Below are positions 1 to 6,419 of a stretch of DNA of 7,413 bases, one piece after another (position 1 is the first letter of the stretch; the number at the start of each line of letters is the position of its first letter). The notes under the pieces are model-generated. The model saw only the letters and a list, made by a program, of their open reading frames with translations, did not search any database and was not told where the DNA came from. Location: positions 1 to 7,413 of the forward strand of contig JAUWLJ010000099.1 in the NCBI GenBank assembly GCA_030613705.1. The letters run 5' to 3'. Source of the stretch: Chloroflexota bacterium. GTDB taxonomy: Bacteria > Chloroflexota > Anaerolineae > Anaerolineales > UBA4823. The position numbers and the translations under genes are program-made.

Positions 1-17
1 CCATTCTCTGCCACGCA

Positions 18-902
18 ATGGTTTATAAAATGGAATCTAACATCCATGAATTGCTGATCAAACCGATTATAGAGTCTGCAGACGATCTGATTGGCAACCT
101 ACGCACAAATCTAGATCGCGAATCTAATCCAAATTTCAATACGCAGTCAAGCTCTTTGGCAGATTTTCCTGGAATTGGTTTACGTCGCTCGGCACGTTTG
201 CCCGTTCTAGCGGCGATTTACGAAGAGCTGCAAATTCCCATTTTGTTATTAACCGATCGGACCGATCGCGCGCTAACCCTTTTTGATGAGCTGACACTCC
301 TGGCACCAAATGCGGCAAGTCTCTTCTTCCCTGAGCCCGGCCCGTTATTCTATGAAAATTCACCCTGGGGAGAAAGAACACGCCGCGATCGCTTGTTAGT
401 ACTCACTAACCTAGCCTCATACCACATACCCGGCGCGCAATCCCCTCCCATTCCCCCTCTGATCATCGCACCGGCTCGGGCAGTCATAACCCGTACAATA
501 CCCAGGAGAGAATTTCTCAAAGCTGTACGAATTTTGAGCACTAATCAAACAATTAACATGGGGGAATTAGTTCGCCAGCTCATTGCACACGGCTATGAAC
601 CAACTAATACAGTGGTCTCGCCAGGTCAGTTCGCTCGTCGCGGAGGAATTATCGATCTCTGGCCGCCATCTGAAGAGAATCCTGTGCGATTAGATTTCTT
701 TGGTGATGAAATTGATAGCATGCGGAATTTTGATCCTGCAACACAACGATCTATGAAACAGGTGGATAGATTGCTGGTTTCTCCAGCCAGGGAATTCATT
801 CTCTCAGACCACCTGCATGACAATACTCGACCAGAATCAGATCCATATACCGAGTTTCACATCCCACTGCTCCACCCTTCTCCTGCCAGTCTCCTAGATT
901 AG
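18..902 (+). CDS. mfd: Transcription-repair coupling factor Mfd, N-terminal UvrB-like part (cut by in-frame TAG)
   Basis: N-terminal 294 residues of Mfd, the translocase that removes RNA polymerase stalled at DNA lesions and recruits UvrA for nucleotide excision repair. This part is the UvrB-homology module (domains D1a, D2, D1b), which binds UvrA and has no ATPase motifs. Family signatures are the FPEPGPLFYENSPW stretch (residues 104-117), IIAPARAVITRTIPR (149-163, entering D2), SPGQFARRGGIIDLWPP (201-217), and VRLDFFGDEIDS (223-234) leading into FDPATQRS. The reading stops at TAG 900-902 inside D1b, yet the same frame continues directly into the rest of Mfd, so this is not a natural C-terminus. 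The start is uncertain: ATG 18 is the first in the window, ATG 30 is an alternative, the frame is open to the left edge, and no ribosome site is visible in the 17 bases upstream. The length to the catalytic motifs fits a start near here. Family assignment is very secure; whether the fragment is made as a stable protein is unknown. Confidence 0.9.
   Translation: MVYKMESNIHELLIKPIIESADDLIGNLRTNLDRESNPNFNTQSSSLADFPGIGLRRSARLPVLAAIYEELQIPILLLTDRTDRALTLFDELTLLAPNAASLFFPEPGPLFYENSPWGERTRRDRLLVLTNLASYHIPGAQSPPIPPLIIAPARAVITRTIPRREFLKAVRILSTNQTINMGELVRQLIAHGYEPTNTVVSPGQFARRGGIIDLWPPSEENPVRLDFFGDEIDSMRNFDPATQRSMKQVDRLLVSPAREFILSDHLHDNTRPESDPYTEFHIPLLHPSPASLLD
900..902 (+). other. mfd: In-frame amber (TAG) codon interrupting mfd
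   Basis: The codons run AGT CTC CTA GAT TAG TTT CCT CGC CAA GCA ATG, all in one frame. Translated through, this reads SLLD-stop-FPRQAM, which lines up with the segment of Mfd proteins that has the form L-x-x-Y-F/L/I-P (E. coli Mfd, from memory, has LFSYFPANTLL). The stop therefore sits at the conserved Tyr and differs from TAT or TAC by a single base. There is no frameshift, insertion or deletion, and no second lesion elsewhere in the 1153 codons. The other four stops in the window are TAA (3477-3479, 4435-4437, and 4644-4646 on the - strand) and TGA (6420-6422 on the - strand). TAG ends no other gene here. Confidence 0.9.
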
Positions 903-917
903 TTTCCTCGCCAAGCA

Positions 918-3479
918 ATGGTCTTGATAGACCACCTCGAGGACATGAACGACACCATCCTTGAGATCGAAGAACAAGCAGTTGAAATGCGTGCTGATCG
1001 CATTGCAAAACAGTCATTTTCTGAAGATTTTCCGATCCCTTACTTGACATTGACTGAACTTCTAGACTCCCTTTCTACCCATCCTACTATTGAGTTAGGT
1101 CCCTCGGCTATGCTTGAAGCCACTTCATTTGCCCAACGATTTTCCTCTGGACCGCGCTTTGGAGGCCGGTTGAAAACTTTGCTGGACAACCTATCACAGC
1201 GCTATCTGGCTGGAGACAGAATCGTGGTTGTCTCTCGTCAAGCAGCGCGGTTGAACGAACTGTGGTCAGAACTATCCGTGCAAGGTGAGGAAAACACACT
1301 GCCTCCTGTTTTCATTGAAGGTAGTCTGGCAGAAGGCTGGATCTTCACCCAACCCTTATGCCCCCCTTTACAACTACTCACTGACGGAGAAATTTTTGGA
1401 TGGCGACGTCCAGGCCCGCGCCAACGCCACCGAGCTCTGGCAAAAGCCCCAGAAGCCGCATACTCAGACTTAGAAGTGGGTAATTGGGTCGTGCACATTG
1501 ATCATGGAGTCGGCCGATTCCTCGGTCTTGTCGCGCGATCTGTGGATGGGATCGAAAGAGATTATCTGACAGTTGAATACGCTGAGGGTGATCAATTATT
1601 TGTCCCTGTTCACCAGGCCGACCGGGTGACAGGTTATATCGGTTCTGACAAACGCTCTCCTTCTCCCAGTCGTTTAGGCAGCATCGAGTGGCGTAATTTA
1701 AAGAAACGGGTAAAAGAAGCCGTTGAAGAAGTAGCTGAGGACCTGCTAAATTTATATGCTAAGCGGCAAATCATCGAGGGTTATGCCTTTTCAGAAGATG
1801 ATCCTTGGCAAAGTGAACTGGAAGCCAGCTTCCCCTATATTGAGACAGAGGATCAGGTCCGCGTCTTAGCTGAAGTGAAGCAGGACATGGAAAGCACACA
1901 ACCGATGGACCGGTTGATATGTGGTGATGTTGGGTATGGAAAGACAGAAGTAGCATTAAGAGCAGCCTTTAAGGCGGTTATGGATGACAAGCAGGTTGCC
2001 ATGTTGGTACCCACAACCATACTAGCTCAGCAACACTTCAATACCTTTCGAGAGCGTCTGGCGGCTTTTCCAGTCGAAGTCGAAATGCTCTCCCGCTTTC
2101 GTTCTCCCCAACAGCAGCGAGAAATCCTTTTCCGCTTGGCGCTCGGCAGTATAGACATCATAATCGGGACGCACCGACTGCTACAATCTGATATCGAATT
2201 CAAAGATCTCGGCTTACTGATCATTGATGAAGAGCAACGCTTTGGCGTAACTCACAAGGAACATCTCAAGCAATTACGCACGGAGGTCGATGTACTAACC
2301 CTTACCGCGACACCCATCCCGCGAACATTGTATATGGCATTGACCGGTGTACGTGACATCTCAACCATCAATACCCCTCCTGAAGAGCGCTTACCGATCA
2401 TCACCCATGTCGGTTCATATTCTCCCCGTTTAGTACGTCAGGCAATTCTGCGGGAGCTGGAAAGAGGCGGTCAGGTCTTCTTTGTCCATAACCGGGTCCA
2501 GACCATATCGGCTATGCGCAGCCATCTGGGCAAGATCGTCCCGGAAGCACAGATCGCTATTGCCCATGGCCAGATGGATGAAAAGAAACTGTCCAAAAGA
2601 ATGGAACAGTTTTCAGCTGGCGCAATCGATGTCCTCTTGAGCACCTCAATTATTGAATCAGGGCTTGATATTCCCAATGCCAACACCTTGATCGTTGATC
2701 GCGCTGACACATTCGGCCTATCCCAACTCTACCAGTTGAGGGGGCGAGTGGGTCGTGGAGCCCAACGCGCTTATGCCTATTTCTTCAAACATCGCCGGAA
2801 AAATCCGAGCCAGGATGGCCGCCAGAGATTAGAAACCATCGCTGAAAATATTCAACTAGGAGCTGGATTTTCAATTGCCATGCGCGATTTGGAAATCCGC
2901 GGTGCAGGTGACATCTTGGGCACACGCCAGCACGGGCATATCGCGGCTGTGGGTTTCCACCTTTATACCCGACTGCTCACAGAATCGGTTACACGTTTAC
3001 GAAAGGAGCGTGGCCTCGCTGCAGGTCCAGCTATCACTACCTTGGATACCCTGCGGCCACTGGTCAGTGTTGATTTGCCAATCAACGCAAGTATTCCTTC
3101 CGAATACGTCCCCGACAAAAATATGCGTCTTCGTCTATATCGTCGCATCGCCGATCTTCGATCTCTGGCGGAGATAGATGCCATATTCGAGGAGTTCACA
3201 GATAGGTTTGGTATCCCCTCAAAGCCAGTTCGTAATCTACTTTTCCAATTGAAAATCAAGCTGCTGGCAGAGAGAACTGATATTGTTAGCGTCAATGTTG
3301 AAAACAACCAAATAGTTTTACGCTTCCGAGATGAGCAGCTGCCTGCAGACCTTCCCGACCTTGGTCAACGGGTGAGAATCGGAAAAACTGCTCTGTGGAT
3401 GCCGTTTAAATCAATCCCCAACTGGTCGGATGAATTATTGAAATTATTCAACCTCTTATTATCTGATAAAGATCGATAA
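918..3479 (+). CDS. mfd: Transcription-repair coupling factor Mfd, RNA polymerase-interacting and helicase/translocase part
   Basis: The remaining 853 codons of Mfd, in the same frame as the upstream fragment. Domains in order: end of the UvrB-like module and D3 (about 1-150); CarD-like RNA polymerase-interacting domain (about 185-260, with [12 protein letters not shown]); and a RecG-like superfamily 2 motor. Motor motifs are Walker A GDVGYGKT (336-343), Ia [11 protein letters not shown], Walker B DEEQ (437-440), [11 protein letters not shown] (463-470) and [10 protein letters not shown] (606-613). The translocation (TRG) segment is at about 644-690 and the C-terminal autoinhibitory D7 domain at about 718-815. 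Counting through the stop, the Walker lysine is residue 642 and the whole protein is 1153 aa, normal for Mfd. ATG 918 is only the first ATG after the TAG. It has no Shine-Dalgarno sequence and the true reading frame begins upstream, so it is a formal start that may never be used. All catalytic residues are present. No terminator follows before the next promoter. Confidence 0.93.
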   Translation: MVLIDHLEDMNDTILEIEEQAVEMRADRIAKQSFSEDFPIPYLTLTELLDSLSTHPTIELGPSAMLEATSFAQRFSSGPRFGGRLKTLLDNLSQRYLAGDRIVVVSRQAARLNELWSELSVQGEENTLPPVFIEGSLAEGWIFTQPLCPPLQLLTDGEIFGWRRPGPRQRHRALAKAPEAAYSDLEVGNWVVHIDHGVGRFLGLVARSVDGIERDYLTVEYAEGDQLFVPVHQADRVTGYIGSDKRSPSPSRLGSIEWRNLKKRVKEAVEEVAEDLLNLYAKRQIIEGYAFSEDDPWQSELEASFPYIETEDQVRVLAEVKQDMESTQPMDRLICGDVGYGKTEVALRAAFKAVMDDKQVAMLVPTTILAQQHFNTFRERLAAFPVEVEMLSRFRSPQQQREILFRLALGSIDIIIGTHRLLQSDIEFKDLGLLIIDEEQRFGVTHKEHLKQLRTEVDVLTLTATPIPRTLYMALTGVRDISTINTPPEERLPIITHVGSYSPRLVRQAILRELERGGQVFFVHNRVQTISAMRSHLGKIVPEAQIAIAHGQMDEKKLSKRMEQFSAGAIDVLLSTSIIESGLDIPNANTLIVDRADTFGLSQLYQLRGRVGRGAQRAYAYFFKHRRKNPSQDGRQRLETIAENIQLGAGFSIAMRDLEIRGAGDILGTRQHGHIAAVGFHLYTRLLTESVTRLRKERGLAAGPAITTLDTLRPLVSVDLPINASIPSEYVPDKNMRLRLYRRIADLRSLAEIDAIFEEFTDRFGIPSKPVRNLLFQLKIKLLAERTDIVSVNVENNQIVLRFRDEQLPADLPDLGQRVRIGKTALWMPFKSIPNWSDELLKLFNLLLSDKDR

Positions 3480-3514
3480 TTCTCAAAACTAAACGAATAT
3501 TAATTTTCTTTGTT

Positions 3515-3543
3515 TTGACTTTTATTAACTCGCCATGTATAAT
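3515..3543 (+). promoter_or_regulatory. Sigma-70-type promoter for the S1-domain gene
   Basis: A -35 box TTGACT (3515-3520) and a perfect -10 box TATAAT (3538-3543) are separated by exactly 17 nt in an AT-rich stretch just after mfd. Transcription would begin near 3550, about 100 nt before the S1-protein ATG. It is the best promoter match in the window, so the S1 gene is probably transcribed independently of mfd and strongly. The boxes are seen directly; the start site is inferred from spacing. Confidence 0.85.
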
Positions 3544-3553
3544 ACTCAATTGC

Positions 3554-3576
3554 GGGTGTTGCCCCCACAACATCCC
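3554..3576 (+). promoter_or_regulatory. Stem-loop at the predicted 5' end of the S1-gene transcript
   Basis: GGG plus TGTTG (3554-3561) can pair with CAACA (3568-3572) plus CCC (3574-3576), with a single bulged T at 3573 and the loop CCCCCA. If transcription starts near 3550, this eight-pair hairpin lies at the extreme 5' end of the mRNA, where such structures commonly slow decay. No U-tract follows, so it is not a terminator. Role inferred. Confidence 0.5.
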
Positions 3577-3590
3577 ATAATTCCATTCTA

Positions 3591-3617
3591 GCGATAATAT
3601 CGCCAATCACTTGGCGA
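3591..3617 (+). promoter_or_regulatory. Overlapping, mutually exclusive hairpins in the S1-gene leader
   Basis: Two perfect inverted repeats share one strand. GCGAT (3591-3595) pairs with ATCGC (3599-3603) around AAT, and TCGCCAA (3600-3606) pairs with TTGGCGA (3611-3617) around TCAC. The second is the more stable. The bases CCAAT (3603-3607) also match ATTGG (3637-3641), which covers the first two bases of the GGAG ribosome site. The leader could thus fold in alternative ways that expose or partly hide the ribosome site, or the palindromes could be protein-binding sites in DNA or RNA. The pairing potential is visible; any switching is inference. Confidence 0.45.
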
Positions 3618-3639
3618 ATGTGTTAGAAAATTTAGTATT

Positions 3640-3643
3640 GGAG
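3640..3643 (+). promoter_or_regulatory. Shine-Dalgarno site for the S1-domain gene
   Basis: GGAG lies 8 nt before ATG 3652. This is near-ideal spacing and supports that start. It is the clearest ribosome site on the + strand, in contrast to both mfd fragments, which show none. Confidence 0.8.
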
Positions 3644-3651
3644 CGTGCGCT

Positions 3652-4437
3652 ATGGAAGCGAATGTTGTAGCGACCCCTGAAAACGCGGAGATTACTGAGA
3701 TTACGGATGTGAAGCGAAAGATGCAGTTCACAGGCACAGTTGTTAAAACCTCACTCGCTGGTGCGGTTGTAGATATCGGGCTCGAGATGCCTGGTGTCAT
3801 CCATATCTCACAATTGCAGAAAGATCCTGTAAACCGGGTTGAAGATGTAGTCCAGGTTGGTCAAAACGTAGATGTGTGGGTTAAACGGATTGAACCCAAA
3901 AGAGACCGTCTCGAATTAACCATGATCGAACCTTTGGCCCTCGAATGGCGAGAGATCGAAAGAGGGATGGTTATTAAAGGAAAGATCACCCGAATCGAGA
4001 AATTCGGGGTTTTTGTTGAAATCGGTGCTGAACGCCCCGGGTTGGTTCATATCAGCGAGATCACACACGATTACATCAAAGACCCAAAACAAGCAGTCCA
4101 GGAAGGTGATGAAGTTGAAGTGAAGGTCTTGGAAGTAAACCGGCGTAAAAAACAGATTAAACTCAGTATGAAGGCTTTGGAAGATAAGCCCATCTCTGAA
4201 AAGAAACCTGTCAAAAAGAAAAAAAGTAAGTCAAAACCAGCCAATGCTCCTGAAGAAAAAGAAGAAGCCATTCCTACAGCCATGGAGATGGCTCTCAGAG
4301 AGGCGATGGAAAAAACGCAATCAGGAGTTGTTGAAGAGGAAATGCAGACCAAAATTAAATCAACCAACGCTGATCCGGAATTAGATCAAATACTCTCGCG
4401 CACTTTAGAGCACAAAGTAAAAACTGCTTCTGAGTAA
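3652..4437 (+). CDS. Free-standing double S1-domain RNA-binding protein
   Basis: A 261-aa cytoplasmic protein with two S1 (OB-fold) RNA-binding domains. S1-1 is about residues 22-92 (MQFTGTVVKTSLAGAVVDIG, then GVIHISQL). S1-2 is about 101-174 (GMVIKGKITRIEKFGVFVEI, then GLVHISEI and, at the end, KKQIKLSMKALE). The second domain has the classical KFGVFVE and LVHISE pattern; the first is more divergent. A low-complexity charged tail (about 178-261) begins with a Lys-rich run (KKPVKKKKSKSK) and continues with Glu-rich, probably helical or disordered sequence. There is no PNPase, RNase E or Tex catalytic region. It is far shorter than typical ribosomal protein S1 (four to six domains) but resembles the short S1-like proteins of some Gram-positives and Chloroflexota. 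Its role is probably translation initiation support, mRNA binding or a general RNA chaperone; substrate unknown. It has its own promoter, structured leader, good ribosome site and terminator, so it is monocistronic. No gene symbol can be justified. Confidence 0.9.
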   Translation: MEANVVATPENAEITEITDVKRKMQFTGTVVKTSLAGAVVDIGLEMPGVIHISQLQKDPVNRVEDVVQVGQNVDVWVKRIEPKRDRLELTMIEPLALEWREIERGMVIKGKITRIEKFGVFVEIGAERPGLVHISEITHDYIKDPKQAVQEGDEVEVKVLEVNRRKKQIKLSMKALEDKPISEKKPVKKKKSKSKPANAPEEKEEAIPTAMEMALREAMEKTQSGVVEEEMQTKIKSTNADPELDQILSRTLEHKVKTASE

Positions 4438-4460
4438 CAAAATTCAGTAATTTAAAATGC

Positions 4461-4496
4461 AAAGGGGCTGTCTCTTTTCCAGGACAGCCCCTTTTT
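4461..4496 (+). terminator. Rho-independent terminator of the S1-domain gene
   Basis: A perfect 12-bp stem, AAAGGGGCTGTC (4461-4472) with GACAGCCCCTTT (4483-4494), surrounds a 10-nt loop and ends in a run of five T (4492-4496). It starts 23 nt after the S1-protein stop. Read on the - strand, the same hairpin is followed by a weaker T-rich stretch, so it may also act as a backstop for the convergent kinase transcript. Confidence 0.93.
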
Positions 4497-4589
4497 GGAT
4501 CTTGCTTTTCACAAACTAGTTTTATGTTCTAACCACTTCTTCTATTCATCACCCAGTAATTCCATATCAATTCTTGTAAATCAAAGTCC

Positions 4590-4615
4590 TGATTCTTCGA
4601 ATCAACAGATTGATT
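4590..4615. other. Two overlapping small inverted repeats between the convergent genes
   Basis: TGATTC/GAATCA (4590-4595 and 4599-4604, 3-nt loop) and AATCAA/TTGATT (4600-4605 and 4610-4615, 4-nt loop) overlap and exclude each other. They lie just after the kinase stop on the - strand. They are AT-rich and lack a convincing T-tract, so they make a poor terminator. The rest of 4497-4643 shows no gene or clear signal. Confidence 0.3.
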
Positions 4616-4643
4616 GGGATTTATTTTGCCCACCGATTAACCC

Positions 4644-6359
4644 TTACTCACGCCAGCCGTATCCGTCACTTTCCTCTTCAACAATATCTACCTCATTAAA
4701 CACTCTGCGGCTGCCTGAGCCTGAGCCGGATTTGGCTTGGCTTTTAAATGGCCAGAAGGTTAGTCTTGCACGCCAACTTCGTTGCCGATCTGTTCCTTGA
4801 CTACTTTCTATTTCATCGTTGTAGTACGTAGAATAATTCGGGTTTCCAGTGTAATACCCAACACTCCGGGCAGGCAGGCGATTTAGGGCAACTCCAATCA
4901 CATTTGCACCAGAACGGTTGATTTGTTCCATCATGGCTTTAATCGCAGGTGCACGGGTATGCCCCAGCTGAATAATCAGCAAAACACCGTTGACTTTAGA
5001 TGCCAGAACCGGGGCGTCAGCAACAATGAATGGTGGACCATCAATAATCACAATATCAGCACTTCTTTCTAAAATTTCTAGTATCTGACTCATTTTCCTA
5101 GACCCTAAAAGCTCTGAGGGATTCGGAGGTGGGTTGCCAGCTGGAATAACGGATACTGTGCCACCAGGCCAATTTTTTATTACTTGATCAATACTGAATT
5201 CGCCGCGAAATACATTGCTTAACCCAATATTGTTTGGAAATCCATAAAAATTATGCACATTAGGTCTTCTCAGGTCACCATCTAGAAGGATCACATCTTT
5301 CTCAGCTTGAGACATAGCAACAGCCAGGTTGGCAGCCACAGAGGTCTTTCCTACCTCCACTTCTGTGCTGCTAACCAAAATCGTCTTGAGGGGTTGGTCA
5401 ACACCAGCAAATTCAAGATTTGCTCTTAAAGTACGGATTTCCTCAACACTTGGATGCCGTGGATTTTCAGCCACGTATAGTGCACCAAGATCCTTAATGT
5501 TCTGCTCGGATAGATACCCAATGATGGGTGCGTCTGTTAACTCTGCTACTTCTTCTGGACTCTTGACCGTGTCATCCATATACTCGAGGATGTAAGCCGC
5601 CAGAACTCCAAGGGATAGACCGACGGCTGCTGAGAGTAAAATCGTGAGCATCTTATTGGAACTAATAGGCTTTTCTGGCAGATAAGCTTTTTCAATAACG
5701 CTGATAGTATTGACCGCGCCCCCTTGAGAATTGGAGAGAAACCCAGAATATATCGATTGTAGATCAGCTAATTTCGCTTCTAAAGCAGTGATTTGTAATC
5801 GGGTATCTGCGATCTGGCGAGCACTGTCCATCTCTCCCAACAGCTCGCGTAAACTCTGGATTTCACTCTCTGTCTCCGTGATCTGCTGTTGAAGATTATC
5901 TAATTGAGTTTGGATAAATGCCTGGCGGTCTTGTTCTTCCGATTGACTTCCAGTGGGGCTGCGCAAGATGAGCTGTCTTGCCAATTCGTTAGCAACCGCT
6001 TGCGCTCGTTCTTGATTCGTATCAGTCACTACGATCTCAATGAATTGACCATTCGGAAGAGCAATAGCCCGGTAATCTGGCAACCAGGTCAATCCCAATG
6101 CTTCCTTTGCGGCAATACGGAAAGGTTCGCGGTTGGCAATTTCAGCGTAATTCTCCGCCAGCTGGCGGCTTAAATTAAATTCAGTACCAGTTGGATTTGG
6201 ATCAGTAATTACCTGACCAATCATCAAGGTTGTCAACGTTTGATAAATTGGGGGTTGCCTCAATGTGGCCAGATAACTAGAAACAGCTGCTAACATGGTC
6301 GCCGCCACCAGCAACCACCACCATCTGCGAAGAGGTATGATATATTTTTTCAATTCCAT
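4644..6359 (-). CDS. Exopolysaccharide chain-length regulator / BY-type tyrosine kinase (Wzz-Wzc-like fusion)
   Basis: A 571-aa inner-membrane protein of the polysaccharide co-polymerase family, with a Wzz sensor and a bacterial tyrosine-kinase domain on one chain. It controls polymer length and export in Wzx/Wzy-type EPS or capsule assembly. Layout: TM1 (about 14-33, after RRWWW); extracytoplasmic Wzz region to about 236 with a coiled coil at about 140-205; TM2 (about 237-258). The cytoplasmic part has the ExxRxxR oligomerisation motif (E306, R309, R312), Walker A STEVEVGKT (331-339, K338), Walker A' LLDGDLRRP (358-366), Walker B VIIDGPP (437-443), and a Tyr cluster (Y502, Y503, Y509, Y512, Y513) as likely autophosphorylation sites. 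The Walker A lacks the usual PGEGKS glycine and proline but keeps GKT. A tail of about 55 residues, Ser/Gly-rich and then acidic, follows the Tyr cluster and ends in one more Tyr (567). Start ATG 6357-6359 is supported by AAGGAA 10 nt upstream (complement of 6369-6374). It lies 60 nt after the glycosyltransferase gene, probably in the same operon. Confidence 0.93.
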   Translation of the reverse strand: MELKKYIIPLRRWWWLLVAATMLAAVSSYLATLRQPPIYQTLTTLMIGQVITDPNPTGTEFNLSRQLAENYAEIANREPFRIAAKEALGLTWLPDYRAIALPNGQFIEIVVTDTNQERAQAVANELARQLILRSPTGSQSEEQDRQAFIQTQLDNLQQQITETESEIQSLRELLGEMDSARQIADTRLQITALEAKLADLQSIYSGFLSNSQGGAVNTISVIEKAYLPEKPISSNKMLTILLSAAVGLSLGVLAAYILEYMDDTVKSPEEVAELTDAPIIGYLSEQNIKDLGALYVAENPRHPSVEEIRTLRANLEFAGVDQPLKTILVSSTEVEVGKTSVAANLAVAMSQAEKDVILLDGDLRRPNVHNFYGFPNNIGLSNVFRGEFSIDQVIKNWPGGTVSVIPAGNPPPNPSELLGSRKMSQILEILERSADIVIIDGPPFIVADAPVLASKVNGVLLIIQLGHTRAPAIKAMMEQINRSGANVIGVALNRLPARSVGYYTGNPNYSTYYNDEIESSQGTDRQRSWRARLTFWPFKSQAKSGSGSGSRRVFNEVDIVEEESDGYGWRE

Positions 6360-6368
6360 AGAAAATTA

Positions 6369-6374
6369 TTCCTT
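6369..6374 (-). promoter_or_regulatory. Shine-Dalgarno site for the Wzz/BY-kinase gene
   Basis: On the - strand AAGGAA sits 10 nt before the kinase ATG and fixes that start. The 60-nt gap (6360-6419) holds this site but no convincing promoter or terminator, which fits co-transcription with the upstream glycosyltransferase. Confidence 0.7.
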
Positions 6375-6419
6375 CATAATTCCCATAAATTTACCAGGTT
6401 AAGAGTTTTTGAAATCCCC

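Noticed and set aside
385..392. GCGATCGC palindrome (HIP1-like octamer)
   Set aside because: Only one copy was noticed, inside coding sequence. There is no array or spacing pattern to suggest a function.
900..902. Pyrrolysine or other programmed recoding at the mfd TAG
   Set aside because: The position is a conserved Tyr, not a known Pyl site, no recoding element is evident downstream, and no pyl genes are in the window. A simple substitution or error is more likely.
10..922. Near-identical 13-mers (12 of 13 bases) around ATG 18 (10-22) and ATG 918 (910-922), exactly 900 bases apart
   Set aside because: Striking by eye, but there is no similarity in the flanks or in the proteins, so there is no duplication. 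Most likely chance.
2963..3307. A 114-codon - strand open frame inside mfd
   Set aside because: It is antisense to conserved Mfd TRG/D7 coding sequence, with no ribosome site and no recognisable domain.
4495..4800. A 101-codon + strand open frame after the terminator
   Set aside because: Most of it lies antisense to the kinase C-terminus, its start falls inside the terminator T-run, it has no ribosome site, and the protein is low-complexity with no family resemblance.
6360..6419. Possible promoter in the glycosyltransferase-kinase gap
   Set aside because: Only weak AT-rich -10-like stretches on the - strand, with no matching -35. Co-transcription is the simpler reading.
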